Positions 9,012-18,020 of a stretch of DNA of 64,000 nt are shown here, piece after piece. The stretch is from Chitinophagales bacterium (GTDB lineage Bacteria > Bacteroidota > Bacteroidia > Chitinophagales > UBA10324): assembly GCA_019694975.1 (NCBI GenBank), contig JAIBAY010000001.1, forward strand, positions 378,732 through 442,731. Direction: 5' to 3'. Made by a program: the position numbers and the translations under genes. Within the stretch, counting starts at the first letter, position 1. Every line of letters begins with the position of its first letter. The notes beneath the pieces are model-generated. The model did no database searches. It had not been told where the DNA came from and saw only the letters and a list, made by a program, of their open reading frames with translations.

Positions 9012-9446
9012 ATGAACAACGATCAGCTTTTCAGCGCTGTAAGCATGATGGCACTCTGCAGCTGGCTCATGCTGTTGATCCTGCCAGACTGGAAGTATAC
9101 AGAGAAGGTTGTTTTTGGCGGAGTCATCACCATATTAGCAGCGCTGTATGCTTACCTGATTGCAGCGCACATCGGTGAAACACCTGAGGGCGGTTTCAGC
9201 TCGTTAACAGAAGTAGCAAACCTGTTTCAAAACCAATCATTGCTGCTTGCAGGCTGGATTCATTACCTCGCATTCGACCTGCTGACCGGTTTATTCATAG
9301 TGCACAATGCGCGGTTACATAAAATCAACCGATGGGTGCTTGTCCCCTGTCTTTTGCTGACTTTTATGTTCGGTCCTGCCGGACTTCTGCTTTACATCAT
9401 CATCCGTTTGTTCAGGACAAGGCAATACTTTACAACAAACTATTAA
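9012..9446 (+). CDS. ABA4-like (DUF4281) membrane protein
   Basis: The 144-residue protein has four hydrophobic helices (about 8-26, 34-52, 76-97, 106-131) and the family landmarks LILPDWK, GWIHYLAFDLLTGLFI and the FGPAGLLLYIIIR near the end. Plant ABA4 is needed for neoxanthin formation; bacterial members have no established role and I do not infer carotenoid chemistry here. The stop is followed after 3 bp by the next membrane-protein gene, so the two are almost certainly co-translated. Confidence 0.85.
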   Translation: MNNDQLFSAVSMMALCSWLMLLILPDWKYTEKVVFGGVITILAALYAYLIAAHIGETPEGGFSSLTEVANLFQNQSLLLAGWIHYLAFDLLTGLFIVHNARLHKINRWVLVPCLLLTFMFGPAGLLLYIIIRLFRTRQYFTTNY

Positions 9447-9449
9447 TTT

Positions 9450-10232
9450 ATGCTGAAGTCGTTTTATAATGAATTACTCCGCCGTAACCGGCTGCTCGCC
9501 CTTTTTGGCCTGCTTGATTTTGCCGCTGCCGCGCTGATGCTGGTTTTAATGCAATCGGACAGCCACGAAATCCTTGGCATCAACAGGTGGATTAAGCCAT
9601 TCAAGTTCTTTGCTTCTGTTGGTATCTGGAGCTGGTCAATGGCATGGTACCTTGTGTATCTGAAAAATCAACGTGCTGTAACGATCTATAACCGGATGTT
9701 TGTCATTTTGATGACACTGGAATTGTCAGCTATTGCCGGTCAGGCGGCACGAGGTGTGCCGTCACATTTTAATATTGCCACTCCATTTGACGGGATGATC
9801 TATTCGCTGATGGGAATCGTGATACTGACCGTTACGCTTTGGACATTGTACATGAATGTTCTCTTTTTCCGACAAAAAGAATTTACCATTCCCATGAGTT
9901 ATGTATGGGGCATCCGGCTGGGGCTGGTATTATTTATTGTAGCCTGCTTTGAAGGCGGCTATATGTCCGGCAGGTTTTCACATTCGGTTGGTGGTGAAGA
10001 CGGCGGCCCCGGTTTGCCGTTGCTGAACTGGAGCACGCAGTTCGGCGACCTGAGGGTTGCGCATTTTATCGGCTTGCATGCATTGCAACTGTTGCCTTTA
10101 TTTGGTTACTGGATTTCAAAAAGAAATCCGGCCGGCAGTGTGCGATTTACACAGTCGTTTGCGGTGGCATATTTCCTCGCATTTCTGATACTGCTGCTAC
10201 AAGCGCTGCAGTCGGTGCCGCTGATTGGATGA
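9450..10232 (+). CDS. Conserved 7-TM membrane protein, unknown function
   Basis: A 260-residue polytopic protein with about seven hydrophobic helices. It has a short conserved-looking loop GGEDGGPGLPLLNWST followed by GDLRVAHFIGLHALQLLPLF, which contains a His-x5-His pair inside a predicted helix. I have no function for the family. Start ATG at 9450 lies 3 bp after the ABA4-like stop, so the genes form a tight pair. The paired His residues could bind metal or haem, but this is speculation. Confidence 0.75.
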   Translation: MLKSFYNELLRRNRLLALFGLLDFAAAALMLVLMQSDSHEILGINRWIKPFKFFASVGIWSWSMAWYLVYLKNQRAVTIYNRMFVILMTLELSAIAGQAARGVPSHFNIATPFDGMIYSLMGIVILTVTLWTLYMNVLFFRQKEFTIPMSYVWGIRLGLVLFIVACFEGGYMSGRFSHSVGGEDGGPGLPLLNWSTQFGDLRVAHFIGLHALQLLPLFGYWISKRNPAGSVRFTQSFAVAYFLAFLILLLQALQSVPLIG

Positions 10233-10281
10233 CCGCAGCTTATACAGGCAAAAATTGGTTTATATATTTTGTCCCGGAATA

Positions 10282-10662
10282 TTACGAAGCATGCTGCTGA
10301 TTGATTTTGAACAACATCAACGATGCAATATTTCGCGCTCTCACGATGGCTTCATCCGCAATTTTTCCGTTGAACAACTCCTTAACAGTTTCTTCCCATA
10401 GCAGGAGCCACCGGTTAAAATGCTCCCGGTCCAGCTTCACTTTTTTGTCAAGTTCCAGGTGCTTCACCATAGGATTGCCGCTATAACCACCACTGCCTAA
10501 CAAAGTGTTGCTCCAGAAAGCGTACATGACGGGCATATGTTGTTCCCAATTTATGCTGACAGCTTTAGTAAAAATAAAACCTATCACAGGATCTGCTAAT
10601 ACTTTCCGGTAAAAAGCATCTACCAGTGTTTTTACATCGGTCTCAGATTCAATATCATGCAT
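10282..10662 (-). CDS. Group III truncated haemoglobin
   Basis: The 126-residue globin matches group III (trHbP) layout, as in Campylobacter Ctb: VDAFYRKVLADPVIGFIF at helix A/B, FWSNTLLGSGGYSGNPMVKHLEL with proximal His H68, then HFNRWLLLWEETV. It is a cytoplasmic haem protein; group III members are linked to NO or peroxide chemistry and oxygen handling, with no single agreed role. It begins 10 bp after the cupin gene on the same strand, so both probably share one transcript. Confidence 0.93.
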   Translation of the reverse strand: MHDIESETDVKTLVDAFYRKVLADPVIGFIFTKAVSINWEQHMPVMYAFWSNTLLGSGGYSGNPMVKHLELDKKVKLDREHFNRWLLLWEETVKELFNGKIADEAIVRARNIASLMLFKINQQHAS

Positions 10663-10672
10663 GGTGATGTTT

Positions 10673-10969
10673 TTATCCTTGTGTCAGCAAACATACACTG
10701 TCTTCCAGTGCGGTTACCGAATGTGTTTTGTTAACAGGAATTTCCATTTCATCATATTGTCCCATTGCAGCATTAGTATCCGCATCTATGTAAATCACTT
10801 TGCCTTCCAGCACAATCAGTTTCGAAGGATGATGCGCCTGGTGCTCCTTCAGCGCCATTCCTTTCCTGAACCCAATTGCCAGCACTTTGAAATGATCATT
10901 CTTATGCAAAGCTTTTGCGACAGGATTGGTTGCAGTCATCAGTTGTAACTTAATTTCGTGTATGGTCAT
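10673..10969 (-). CDS. Small cupin-like protein
   Basis: A 98-residue single-domain cupin: a first motif region with ALKEHQAHHPSKLIVLEGKVIY (about 36-57, two to three His residues positioned to bind metal) and a second with VNKTHSVTALEDSVCLL (about 79-95, one His). No catalytic role can be named. It directly precedes the truncated haemoglobin gene, which suggests a joint function in respiratory-gas or redox stress; this is inferred from position only. Confidence 0.8.
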   Translation of the reverse strand: MTIHEIKLQLMTATNPVAKALHKNDHFKVLAIGFRKGMALKEHQAHHPSKLIVLEGKVIYIDADTNAAMGQYDEMEIPVNKTHSVTALEDSVCLLTQG

Positions 10970-11021
10970 CTGATCGGATTTGATTTAAAAAAAAATTGAC
11001 CTGCGCTTATTGCCGCCATTC

Positions 11022-11029
11022 CAAAGATA
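11022..11029 (-). promoter_or_regulatory. Candidate -7 promoter box for cupin-haemoglobin
   Basis: The minus strand reads TATCTTTG, an exact TAnnTTTG match 52 bp upstream of the cupin ATG. No clear FNR/Crp-type palindrome is seen nearby. Confidence 0.4.
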
Positions 11030-11253
11030 GTGAGATTAAAGTCCTGACCTTAAGTCCAATCAGGCCATCACTACGGTGTGTTTTGAAAGTGAAAAACAGC
11101 AAGGGAAGGTCTGTAGCGTTTCGCTGAATCAAAGACTCATGCCACTGCTTATGCAGCATTTATTCATACGTAATCCTTCACCTGGTATGCCTGTTTTTAC
11201 AATAATGTATTGTTCACTGTTACATTAATAGCAGGCTATCCGTATCTTTAACC

Positions 11254-12312
11254 ATGACAGAGCAGACATTCTTACTGTATGGCGCGAATGGTTATACCGG
11301 GGAATTAATAGCCCGCTACAGCCAACAATATCAGTTACAACCCATCCTGGCAGGCAGGAATGAAGCTGCCATCGCCGCGTTGGCTGCAAAACTCCACCTT
11401 CCTTACCGGATATTTGAATTGGAGAACACCTCAGCATTGCTGCAGTCCCTTCGCGAAGTGAAAGCAGTGGTGAATGCCGCAGGCCCTTTCACCCGTACGG
11501 CAAAAAAAATGGTTGATGCCTGCCTGCAGACCGGCACACACTATCTTGATATCAATGGCGATATCACTGTTTTTGAATTGTTGAAGATGGCAGATGACGA
11601 TGCTAAAAAAGCGGGTATCATGGTGTTACCCGGTGTTGGCTTTGATGTGGTTCCGACAGACTGCCTATCGTTATTCCTGAAAAATTCGCTGCCCGATGCA
11701 TTAAGTATTCAACTCGCTTTTGCCACAGCCGGTGGTGGTATCTCACATGGTACAGCTATCAGCATGCTCTCGAAGCTGGGAAAGGGAGGTGCGGTACGAA
11801 AGAACGGAATGATCGTCAATGTGCCGTTGGGTCATAAGCAAATGCATGTTGATTTTGGAGAAAGGAAATTTCTTACCATGTGTATTCCCTGGGGTGATAT
11901 CTCCACAGCATATTTTACTACCGGCATTTCCGACATTGAAACATACACAGGAACGAAGCCATATATCAGCAACCTGTTGAAATTTCAATCGATGTACAAT
12001 TGGTTACTTCGCACTTCCGTTATCAGGCAATTGATCGAGAGAAAAATTAACCGGCGGCCTGCCGGACCATCAGATATTCAGCGCAGTAAAGCTACTGCTT
12101 ACATCTGGGGACAGGTAAAGAATGCTGCGGGTAAAACCATTACAGCAACTATGCGCTGCCCTGAAGGATATACACTCACTGCTATGGCGGCTTTGCTCAT
12201 CACTCAAAAAGTGTTACAGGGAAATTTTAAAACAGGTTATCAGACACCGGCTTCCGCCTATGGTGCTGATCTTGTGCTGGAGGTGCCGGGCGTAAAACGT
12301 GCAGCCGGATAG
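11254..12312 (+). CDS. Saccharopine dehydrogenase-like NAD(P)-binding reductase
   Basis: The 352-residue protein begins with a Rossmann fold (LLYGANGYTGELIARY, 7-22) and continues with VVNAAGPFTRTAKKMVDACLQTGTHYLDINGD and VLPGVGFDVVPTDCL, the pattern of the saccharopine-dehydrogenase/trans-acting enoyl reductase family. It lacks neighbouring lysine-pathway genes, so lysine metabolism is unlikely; the substrate is unknown. Length is shorter than mycobacterial enoyl reductases (about 410). It is followed after about 45 bp by the GlcD-like gene, which has its own -7 box. Confidence 0.8.
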   Translation: MTEQTFLLYGANGYTGELIARYSQQYQLQPILAGRNEAAIAALAAKLHLPYRIFELENTSALLQSLREVKAVVNAAGPFTRTAKKMVDACLQTGTHYLDINGDITVFELLKMADDDAKKAGIMVLPGVGFDVVPTDCLSLFLKNSLPDALSIQLAFATAGGGISHGTAISMLSKLGKGGAVRKNGMIVNVPLGHKQMHVDFGERKFLTMCIPWGDISTAYFTTGISDIETYTGTKPYISNLLKFQSMYNWLLRTSVIRQLIERKINRRPAGPSDIQRSKATAYIWGQVKNAAGKTITATMRCPEGYTLTAMAALLITQKVLQGNFKTGYQTPASAYGADLVLEVPGVKRAAG

Positions 12313-12340
12313 CGGATTATTAAGCAATGGGAATTCAGTT

Positions 12341-12348
12341 TATTTTTG
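12341..12348 (+). promoter_or_regulatory. Candidate -7 promoter box TATTTTTG
   Basis: Exact TAnnTTTG match whose TTG at 12346 could be mistaken for a start codon. If it is a promoter, transcription begins near 12354 and translation at ATG 12358 or 12367 with almost no leader. Confidence 0.45.
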
Positions 12349-12357
12349 TTGTATAAA

Positions 12358-13773
12358 ATGAAGCCGATGGCTTTCAGGAAGATTACACCAGGAGATGTGC
12401 TTTATTTTCAATCCGTGTGCGGTGCTGCGCAGGTGATAACTGATGAAAATATACTGTCTCACTACGGACATGATGAAACGGAAGATTTAAAATTCCCGCC
12501 TGAAATTGTTGTGAGGCCATCCTCAGCCGAAGAAATCAGTCTTGTATTACGCTATTGCCATGAACAGCTTATACCTGTTACACCACGTGCCGCAGGAACC
12601 GGTTTAAGTGGCGGCGCCTTACCTGTTTACGGTGGCGTTCTGTTGTCGGTTGAAAGGTTAAACAGGATATTATTTATTGATGAAAGAAATCACCAGGTAA
12701 CAGTTGAGCCGGGCGTCATCACACAGGTGTTACAAGAAGCGGTAAAAGAAAAAGGATTGTTCTATCCTCCTGACCCGGCCAGCCGCGGATCTTGTTTCAT
12801 TGGTGGAAATATCGCTGAAAATTCCGGCGGCCCGAAAGCCGTGAAGTACGGCGTGGTGAAAGATTATGTACTGAATCTTGAGATGGTGTTGCCTTCCGGC
12901 GAGGTCATCATGACCGGCGCCAATGTATTAAAGAATGCCACGGGTTATAACCTCACACAGCTAATTGTCGGCAGTGAAGGCACACTTGGTATAGTCACCA
13001 AAATAGTGCTGCGACTGATTCCGCATCCGCAACATGACTTACTGATGCTCGTTCCATACCGCAAAGCAGTGGAGGCCTGTGAAAGTGTGAATGCGATATT
13101 TATGGCAGGCATTACGCCGTCTGCCATGGAATTTATGGAGCGAGATGCCATTGACTGGACGATCCGATTCACGCATATTCCTTCATTTCACATAGCGAAT
13201 GATGTGGCAGCACACCTTTTGTTAGAGGTGGATGGCAATGATCCTGATCAGTTATTCAGAGAAATGGAAAAGATAACGGCCATTGTTTCCCGATATGACG
13301 TGGGCGAAATATTGTTTGCGGAATCGGCACAGCAAAAAGCTGATCTCTGGAAGATGCGCAGAAGCGTGGCGGAAGCCGTTAAATCAAATGCTGTATACAA
13401 GGAAGAAGACACGGTGGTGCCACGTGCCGAGCTGCCTGCTTTGCTGCTAGGCGTGAAAGCCATTGGATTAAAGTATGGTTTTAAGTCCGTTTGCTATGGT
13501 CACGCCGGTGATGGCAACCTGCATGTAAATATCATTAAAGATGATATGGATGAATCAGCCTGGACGGTTAAACTGCCGCAAGGCATCCGGGAAATCTTTC
13601 AGCTATGCGTCAAACTTGGCGGCACCTTGTCGGGCGAACATGGCATCGGCTGGGTTCAGAAACCCTATATGGATATTGCATTTAATGCCACGCAGACAGG
13701 CCTTATGCGGCAGATCAAAGCCGTATTCGATCCGCATGGCATCATGAATCCCGGGAAAATCTTTGCCGATTAG
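12358..13773 (+). CDS. FAD-linked oxidase, GlcD/D-lactate dehydrogenase type
   Basis: A flavoprotein of the FAD_binding_4/GlcD family, about 471 residues from the ATG at 12358. The PP-loop for FAD binding is PRAAGTGLSGGALPVYGG (near 80), followed by ATGYNLTQLIVGSEGTLGIVT (near 200), and the C-terminal oxidase domain ends with GHAGDGNLHVNI and SGEHGIGW. It oxidises a 2-hydroxy acid such as glycolate or D-lactate; which one is not readable. I prefer ATG 12358 (or 12367) to the upstream TTG at 12346 because that TTG is part of a -7 promoter box. Confidence 0.92.
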   Translation: MKPMAFRKITPGDVLYFQSVCGAAQVITDENILSHYGHDETEDLKFPPEIVVRPSSAEEISLVLRYCHEQLIPVTPRAAGTGLSGGALPVYGGVLLSVERLNRILFIDERNHQVTVEPGVITQVLQEAVKEKGLFYPPDPASRGSCFIGGNIAENSGGPKAVKYGVVKDYVLNLEMVLPSGEVIMTGANVLKNATGYNLTQLIVGSEGTLGIVTKIVLRLIPHPQHDLLMLVPYRKAVEACESVNAIFMAGITPSAMEFMERDAIDWTIRFTHIPSFHIANDVAAHLLLEVDGNDPDQLFREMEKITAIVSRYDVGEILFAESAQQKADLWKMRRSVAEAVKSNAVYKEEDTVVPRAELPALLLGVKAIGLKYGFKSVCYGHAGDGNLHVNIIKDDMDESAWTVKLPQGIREIFQLCVKLGGTLSGEHGIGWVQKPYMDIAFNATQTGLMRQIKAVFDPHGIMNPGKIFAD

Positions 13774-13779
13774 TTTATT

Positions 13780-13787
13780 TACTTTTG
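13780..13787 (+). promoter_or_regulatory. Candidate -7 promoter box TACTTTTG
   Basis: Exact TAnnTTTG match 24 bp before ATG 13811; it overlaps the region between the GlcD-like stop and the barrel gene and argues against any start upstream of it. Confidence 0.45.
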
Positions 13788-13810
13788 TATCATTAAATCT
13801 ATATACGGCC

Positions 13811-14377
13811 ATGATGAAAACCCTGCACCTCAGCCTGGTTACATTTTTAGTTTTTGCCCTCAGTGATATCACGCTGGCACAGAATGCAGCAAATATGGGC
13901 AGCCCCAAAGTGCCATTCAAGGATCGCATATTTGTTGGCGGCAATTTCGGACTCACTTTCGGAACGATTACCAATATCGAAATAGCGCCTACATTCGGCT
14001 ATATGCTGAAGCCTAACTGGTCAGCCGGAGTGGGCTTGCGATATTCGTATTACCAGGATAATTACTATACCCCTCCATACAAAACCAATATTTACGGCGG
14101 ATTATTATTCAGCAGGTTTGTGGTTTACAAAGGATTATTCCTGGAAGCAAATTTTGAAGGCAACAATTTTGACGTGTACAAGTTCGATCCGCTGACAGAA
14201 CTCTATTATCCTGAACGTGACTGGATTCCATCCTTGCTTTTAGGTGGTGGTTATTCACAGCCTATGGGTGCCAATTCGGCTTTTTTCATCAGTGTGCTGT
14301 ATGATGTTTTGCAGAATTCCTACAGTCCTTATTATGGCGTTCCCATCATACGCGCCGGATTTGGAATCGGTTTGTAA
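13811..14377 (+). CDS. Outer-membrane beta-barrel protein
   Basis: From ATG 13811 the protein has a signal peptide (MMKTLHLSLVTFLVFALSDI, cleaved near LAQN) and about 165 mature residues of barrel-like strands: RIFVGGNFGLTFGTITNIEIAPTFGYML, WSAGVGLRYSYYQD, NIYGGLLFSRFVVYKGLFLEANFEG, and a closing IIRAGFGIGL. This is the small 8-10 strand barrel type common in Bacteroidota. A longer frame back to 13763 would place 16 unlikely residues before the signal peptide and upstream of the promoter box. Role unknown. Confidence 0.8.
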   Translation: MMKTLHLSLVTFLVFALSDITLAQNAANMGSPKVPFKDRIFVGGNFGLTFGTITNIEIAPTFGYMLKPNWSAGVGLRYSYYQDNYYTPPYKTNIYGGLLFSRFVVYKGLFLEANFEGNNFDVYKFDPLTELYYPERDWIPSLLLGGGYSQPMGANSAFFISVLYDVLQNSYSPYYGVPIIRAGFGIGL

Positions 14378-14780
14378 TTACTCCATGGCCGAAGTCCGGT
14401 AATCATTTGTTTCCTTTTACGTTGATGACTTTGTTTCAGTCAACCTGTTGTCTGTCGGCTCTCAGGATTTATTAAGTCGTAATGTGTATTTCTAAACCGG
14501 TTATATCCGGCCTCCTCAAAGCCATATAAAAGAAAGGAGAGCCGTATTCCATATCTACAGCAATGCGTAGCGATGCTGCAAATGCGGATCGAAAGCCCTT
14601 TTAATTTCCCTGCCGATCTATGCGGGAAGCAATTCGCCTGCAGATAATCACAACGGTTAATTCAGCGTGTTACGTTTCAAAAGGATGAAGTCATGCTTCA
14701 TATGATATACCGTCCGTCAGCACAGCCCCGCAACAATTTTCAAACTTTTATCTATTTTCATTGCAACAATACCGAGGCAC
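14378..14780. other. 403-bp gene-free stretch
   Basis: No ORF with family features, tRNA, or strong terminator is visible on either strand. It separates the barrel gene from the acyl-CoA synthetase gene. Confidence 0.5.
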
Positions 14781-16547
14781 ATGATCGACTTCACCCGTAT
14801 TTTCGATGTTATTACCTATCAGCAGAAAAACTTTGCCCGTGAAGACTGTCTTGCCGGAAAAGTGAACGGCGAATGGGTGCGTTACAATACCCACACTGTG
14901 GTGGACTATATGAACACCGTCAGTATGGCGCTTGCCGGCTCGGGAATAAAAAAAGGAGATGCGATTTCCATCGTCGGGAATAACCGGCCTGAATGGAATT
15001 TTATCGACCTGGGTATCATGCAGATCGGCGGTGTTACCGTTCCGATTTATCCGACCATCAGCGATGAAGATTATGTCTACATAATGAACAACGCAGAAGT
15101 CAGGCTACTGTTTGTTTCCTCGCAGGAGCTTTATGAAAAGATGGTTAAGATCAAAAGCAGGATTCCTTCGCTACAGGAAATTTTCACATTTGACCTGGTG
15201 GAAGGCGCGGTGCACTGGAAAGAATTCCTGAAACGTGCTGTACACTGCGATATACGTGAAGTGGAAGCTATCCGTAAAACGATCGATCAGCATGATATCG
15301 CCTGCATGATTTACACCTCCGGCACCACGGGATTTCCGAAAGGAGTGATGCTTTCCCATTATAATGTGGTGGAGAACATGAAATCGGTTTTTGATGTGCT
15401 TCCAATCAATGAAACGCACACGGCACTCAGCTTCCTGCCGTTGAACCATGTATTTGAAAAGCTGGTGATTTATTGCTATTTCATGAAAGGCGTGTCAGTG
15501 TATTATGCAGAGAGCATGGAGACGATCGGTGAGAATCTGCGTGAGGTTAAACCGCATTTCTTCACCTGTGTTCCGCGCCTCCTCGAAAAAGTATATGAAA
15601 GAATTGTCAACAAGGGACTGGAGCTGAAAGGCGCCAAAAAAGCATTGTTCTTCTGGGCATTGCGGTTGGGAGAACGGTGGGACGGGCAGCGGCAACAGGG
15701 ACTTTTGCTTAACCTTCAGCTGAAGCTGGCGAGGAAACTTATCTTCAGCAAATGGAAAGAAGCACTGGGAGGGAATATTTTTGCGCTGTGTTCGGGTTCC
15801 GCACCACTCAATGTGAAGATAGGAAGAGTGTTTTCTGCAGCTGGCATTGTGGTGATGGAAGGATATGGATTAACGGAAACGTCACCGGTTGTTTCCGTAA
15901 ACCGATATGACCGTGAAGGCAATATGCTTGGCACCGTCGGTCCTGTGGTTCCCGGCGTAACGGTTAAGATTGCAGAAGATGGTGAAATACTGTGTAAGGG
16001 CCCGAATATCATGGTAGGATATTATAAGCTGCCTGATAAAACCACAGAAGCCATTGACAAAGACGGATGGTTCCACACTGGCGATATCGGCGAATTTGTG
16101 AATGGAAAATTTTTAAAAATCACCGACCGCAAAAAAGAGCTCTATAAAACTTCCGGCGGCAAATATGTGGCGCCGCAACCCCTCGAGAATAAATTCAAAG
16201 AGTCATTTTTCATTGAGCAGATGATGGTGATCGGCGACGGACGAAAATTTGTGTCAGCGCTAATAGTGCCGTCTTTTGCCAATCTGAAATCATGGTGTGA
16301 AAAAAACGGGCTGGCGTGGAGTTCCAATGAATCTATAATTGCCAATCAGAAAGTGCAGGAGAAATATCAGCAGGTAATTGATGAAAAGAACAAGGAATTC
16401 GGACATACTGATCAGATAAAAAAATTCCGCCTGTTAGCGGAAGAGTGGACGGTTCCCGGCGGGCAGCTTACACCAACCATGAAACTGAAGCGAAAAGTAA
16501 TCATTGAGCAATACAAGGACCTTATTGAAGAGATGTATATTGATTGA
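14781..16547 (+). CDS. Long-chain acyl-CoA synthetase (AMP-forming)
   Basis: The 588-residue adenylate-forming enzyme activates fatty acids to acyl-CoA. The P-loop is YTSGTTGFPKGVMLSHYN (from Y178), the A5 core is GYGLTETSPV (from about 362), A7/A8 follow with GWFHTGDIGEF and KITDRKKELYKTSGGKYVAPQPLENKF, and the catalytic Lys region near the end is LTPTMKLKRK. This is the FadD15-like soluble/peripheral type, of normal length. It probably feeds the beta-oxidation genes located 8 kb downstream. Confidence 0.94.
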   Translation: MIDFTRIFDVITYQQKNFAREDCLAGKVNGEWVRYNTHTVVDYMNTVSMALAGSGIKKGDAISIVGNNRPEWNFIDLGIMQIGGVTVPIYPTISDEDYVYIMNNAEVRLLFVSSQELYEKMVKIKSRIPSLQEIFTFDLVEGAVHWKEFLKRAVHCDIREVEAIRKTIDQHDIACMIYTSGTTGFPKGVMLSHYNVVENMKSVFDVLPINETHTALSFLPLNHVFEKLVIYCYFMKGVSVYYAESMETIGENLREVKPHFFTCVPRLLEKVYERIVNKGLELKGAKKALFFWALRLGERWDGQRQQGLLLNLQLKLARKLIFSKWKEALGGNIFALCSGSAPLNVKIGRVFSAAGIVVMEGYGLTETSPVVSVNRYDREGNMLGTVGPVVPGVTVKIAEDGEILCKGPNIMVGYYKLPDKTTEAIDKDGWFHTGDIGEFVNGKFLKITDRKKELYKTSGGKYVAPQPLENKFKESFFIEQMMVIGDGRKFVSALIVPSFANLKSWCEKNGLAWSSNESIIANQKVQEKYQQVIDEKNKEFGHTDQIKKFRLLAEEWTVPGGQLTPTMKLKRKVIIEQYKDLIEEMYID

Positions 16548-16709
16548 TACTTTAATCTGAATGGATCTACTGCTTAGCGTACGTGCCGCTTCTTGTATTA
16601 AACCGCTACAATTCACTACCTGGTATTTTTCATTGATTTAAGGCAACAACTTCCCGCCTTTATGTACAAACCTTTCAGACTACCGGTTAACAATAAAATA
16701 TTTTAGTGG

Positions 16710-18020
16710 ATGGAGCAGCCGACTTTCAGAGCAGCATTAAAATTCTGGATAAACCTTGGGTTTATCAGTTTTGGCGGACCTGCCGGACAAATTGCTATCA
16801 TGCACGAGTTTTTAGTAGACAAAAAAAAATGGATCAGCGACAGTAAATTTCTGCACGCATTGAATTACTGTATGATTTTGCCTGGACCGGAAGCACAACA
16901 GCTGGCAACATATACAGGCTGGATGCTTCACGGTACTATAGGCGGACTTGCAGCAGGCATATTGTTCGTGCTTCCTTCCATGTTCATTCTTCTCGGACTA
17001 AGTGCTGTCTACGTTTCGTTTGGAAACCTTCCCTGGGTATTTGCAATATTCAGCGGACTAAAGCCTGCCGTAATTGCCATTGTTATTCTTGCACTAATTA
17101 AGATCGGTAAAAAATCTCTGCTAAGCACGTTCCACTATTTCGTTGCGTTTGCGGCATTTGTTTGCATTTTCTTTTTCAATGTTCCGTTTCCGTTAATTAT
17201 TGTCGGTGCAATTGTTACCGCCACCATTTCCCGGCGGTTTTTTCCCATATTCTTTGAATCTAATAACAAAAAGACAATTCAAAATGAAGAAAGCGAAAAG
17301 GAATATTATATAAACAAGCATACCATATCACCAAACACCGGCTTTAACCCCTTGCGATTGCTGAAACAGTTAAGCATGGGTATTTTGCTTTGGTTAACTC
17401 CTTTAGTTGCATTTTACTTTCTCACCAGTGACTTTGCATTTTGGAAAAAACTTTCCCTGTTTTTTACGCAAGCTGCATTTGTAACATTTGGCGGCGCTTA
17501 TGCGGTATTGCCTTACGTAGCACAGGTAAGTGTCGGGCAATTCAAATGGTTAACCAATTTACAAATGATTGACGGACTTGCACTTGGCGAAACAACACCG
17601 GGACCTTTAATTATGGTGCTTGTTTTTGTTGGATTCATGGCAGGTTATAATCATTTTGGCAGTTCACTGTTAATGGGAACACTTGGACTCCTAACGACAA
17701 CGTTCTATACCTTTCTTCCTTGCTTTCTTTTCATATTGGCCGGCGCACCAATCATTGAACGGACACAAGAGAACAAACAAATAAAGCAAATACTTGCACT
17801 TGTAACTGCGGCGGTGGTTGGTGTTATTCTCAACCTGACAATATATTTAGCCAGAGCAGTAATATTTCCGACAAATATTTCCCTTGCAGGGCTGGACCTT
17901 ATCACACTTGGCTGGACAATTATTTCATTCATTGCAATGTATCGCTTCAAGATTGGAATGATAACCTGGATCGGCGTTAGTGCAGTTTTCGGACTTGTAT
18001 ATTATCTGGCTGCGCATTAA
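16710..18020 (+). CDS. chrA: Chromate transporter, two-domain ChrA
   Basis: A 436-residue long-chain CHR protein with two homologous halves. Half one carries FISFGGPAGQIAIMHEF (about 17-33) and LPGPEAQQLATYTGW (about 56-70); half two carries AFVTFGGAYAVLPYVAQ (about 257-273) and ETTPGPLIMVLVFVGF (about 293-308). About 10-12 membrane helices are expected. The family exports chromate, probably by proton-coupled exchange. A hydrophilic linker (about 188-208) joins the halves. It stands alone with no regulator beside it. The second half keeps PGP but has TTPGP in place of LPGPEAQ, as is usual. Confidence 0.93.
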   Translation: MEQPTFRAALKFWINLGFISFGGPAGQIAIMHEFLVDKKKWISDSKFLHALNYCMILPGPEAQQLATYTGWMLHGTIGGLAAGILFVLPSMFILLGLSAVYVSFGNLPWVFAIFSGLKPAVIAIVILALIKIGKKSLLSTFHYFVAFAAFVCIFFFNVPFPLIIVGAIVTATISRRFFPIFFESNNKKTIQNEESEKEYYINKHTISPNTGFNPLRLLKQLSMGILLWLTPLVAFYFLTSDFAFWKKLSLFFTQAAFVTFGGAYAVLPYVAQVSVGQFKWLTNLQMIDGLALGETTPGPLIMVLVFVGFMAGYNHFGSSLLMGTLGLLTTTFYTFLPCFLFILAGAPIIERTQENKQIKQILALVTAAVVGVILNLTIYLARAVIFPTNISLAGLDLITLGWTIISFIAMYRFKIGMITWIGVSAVFGLVYYLAAH

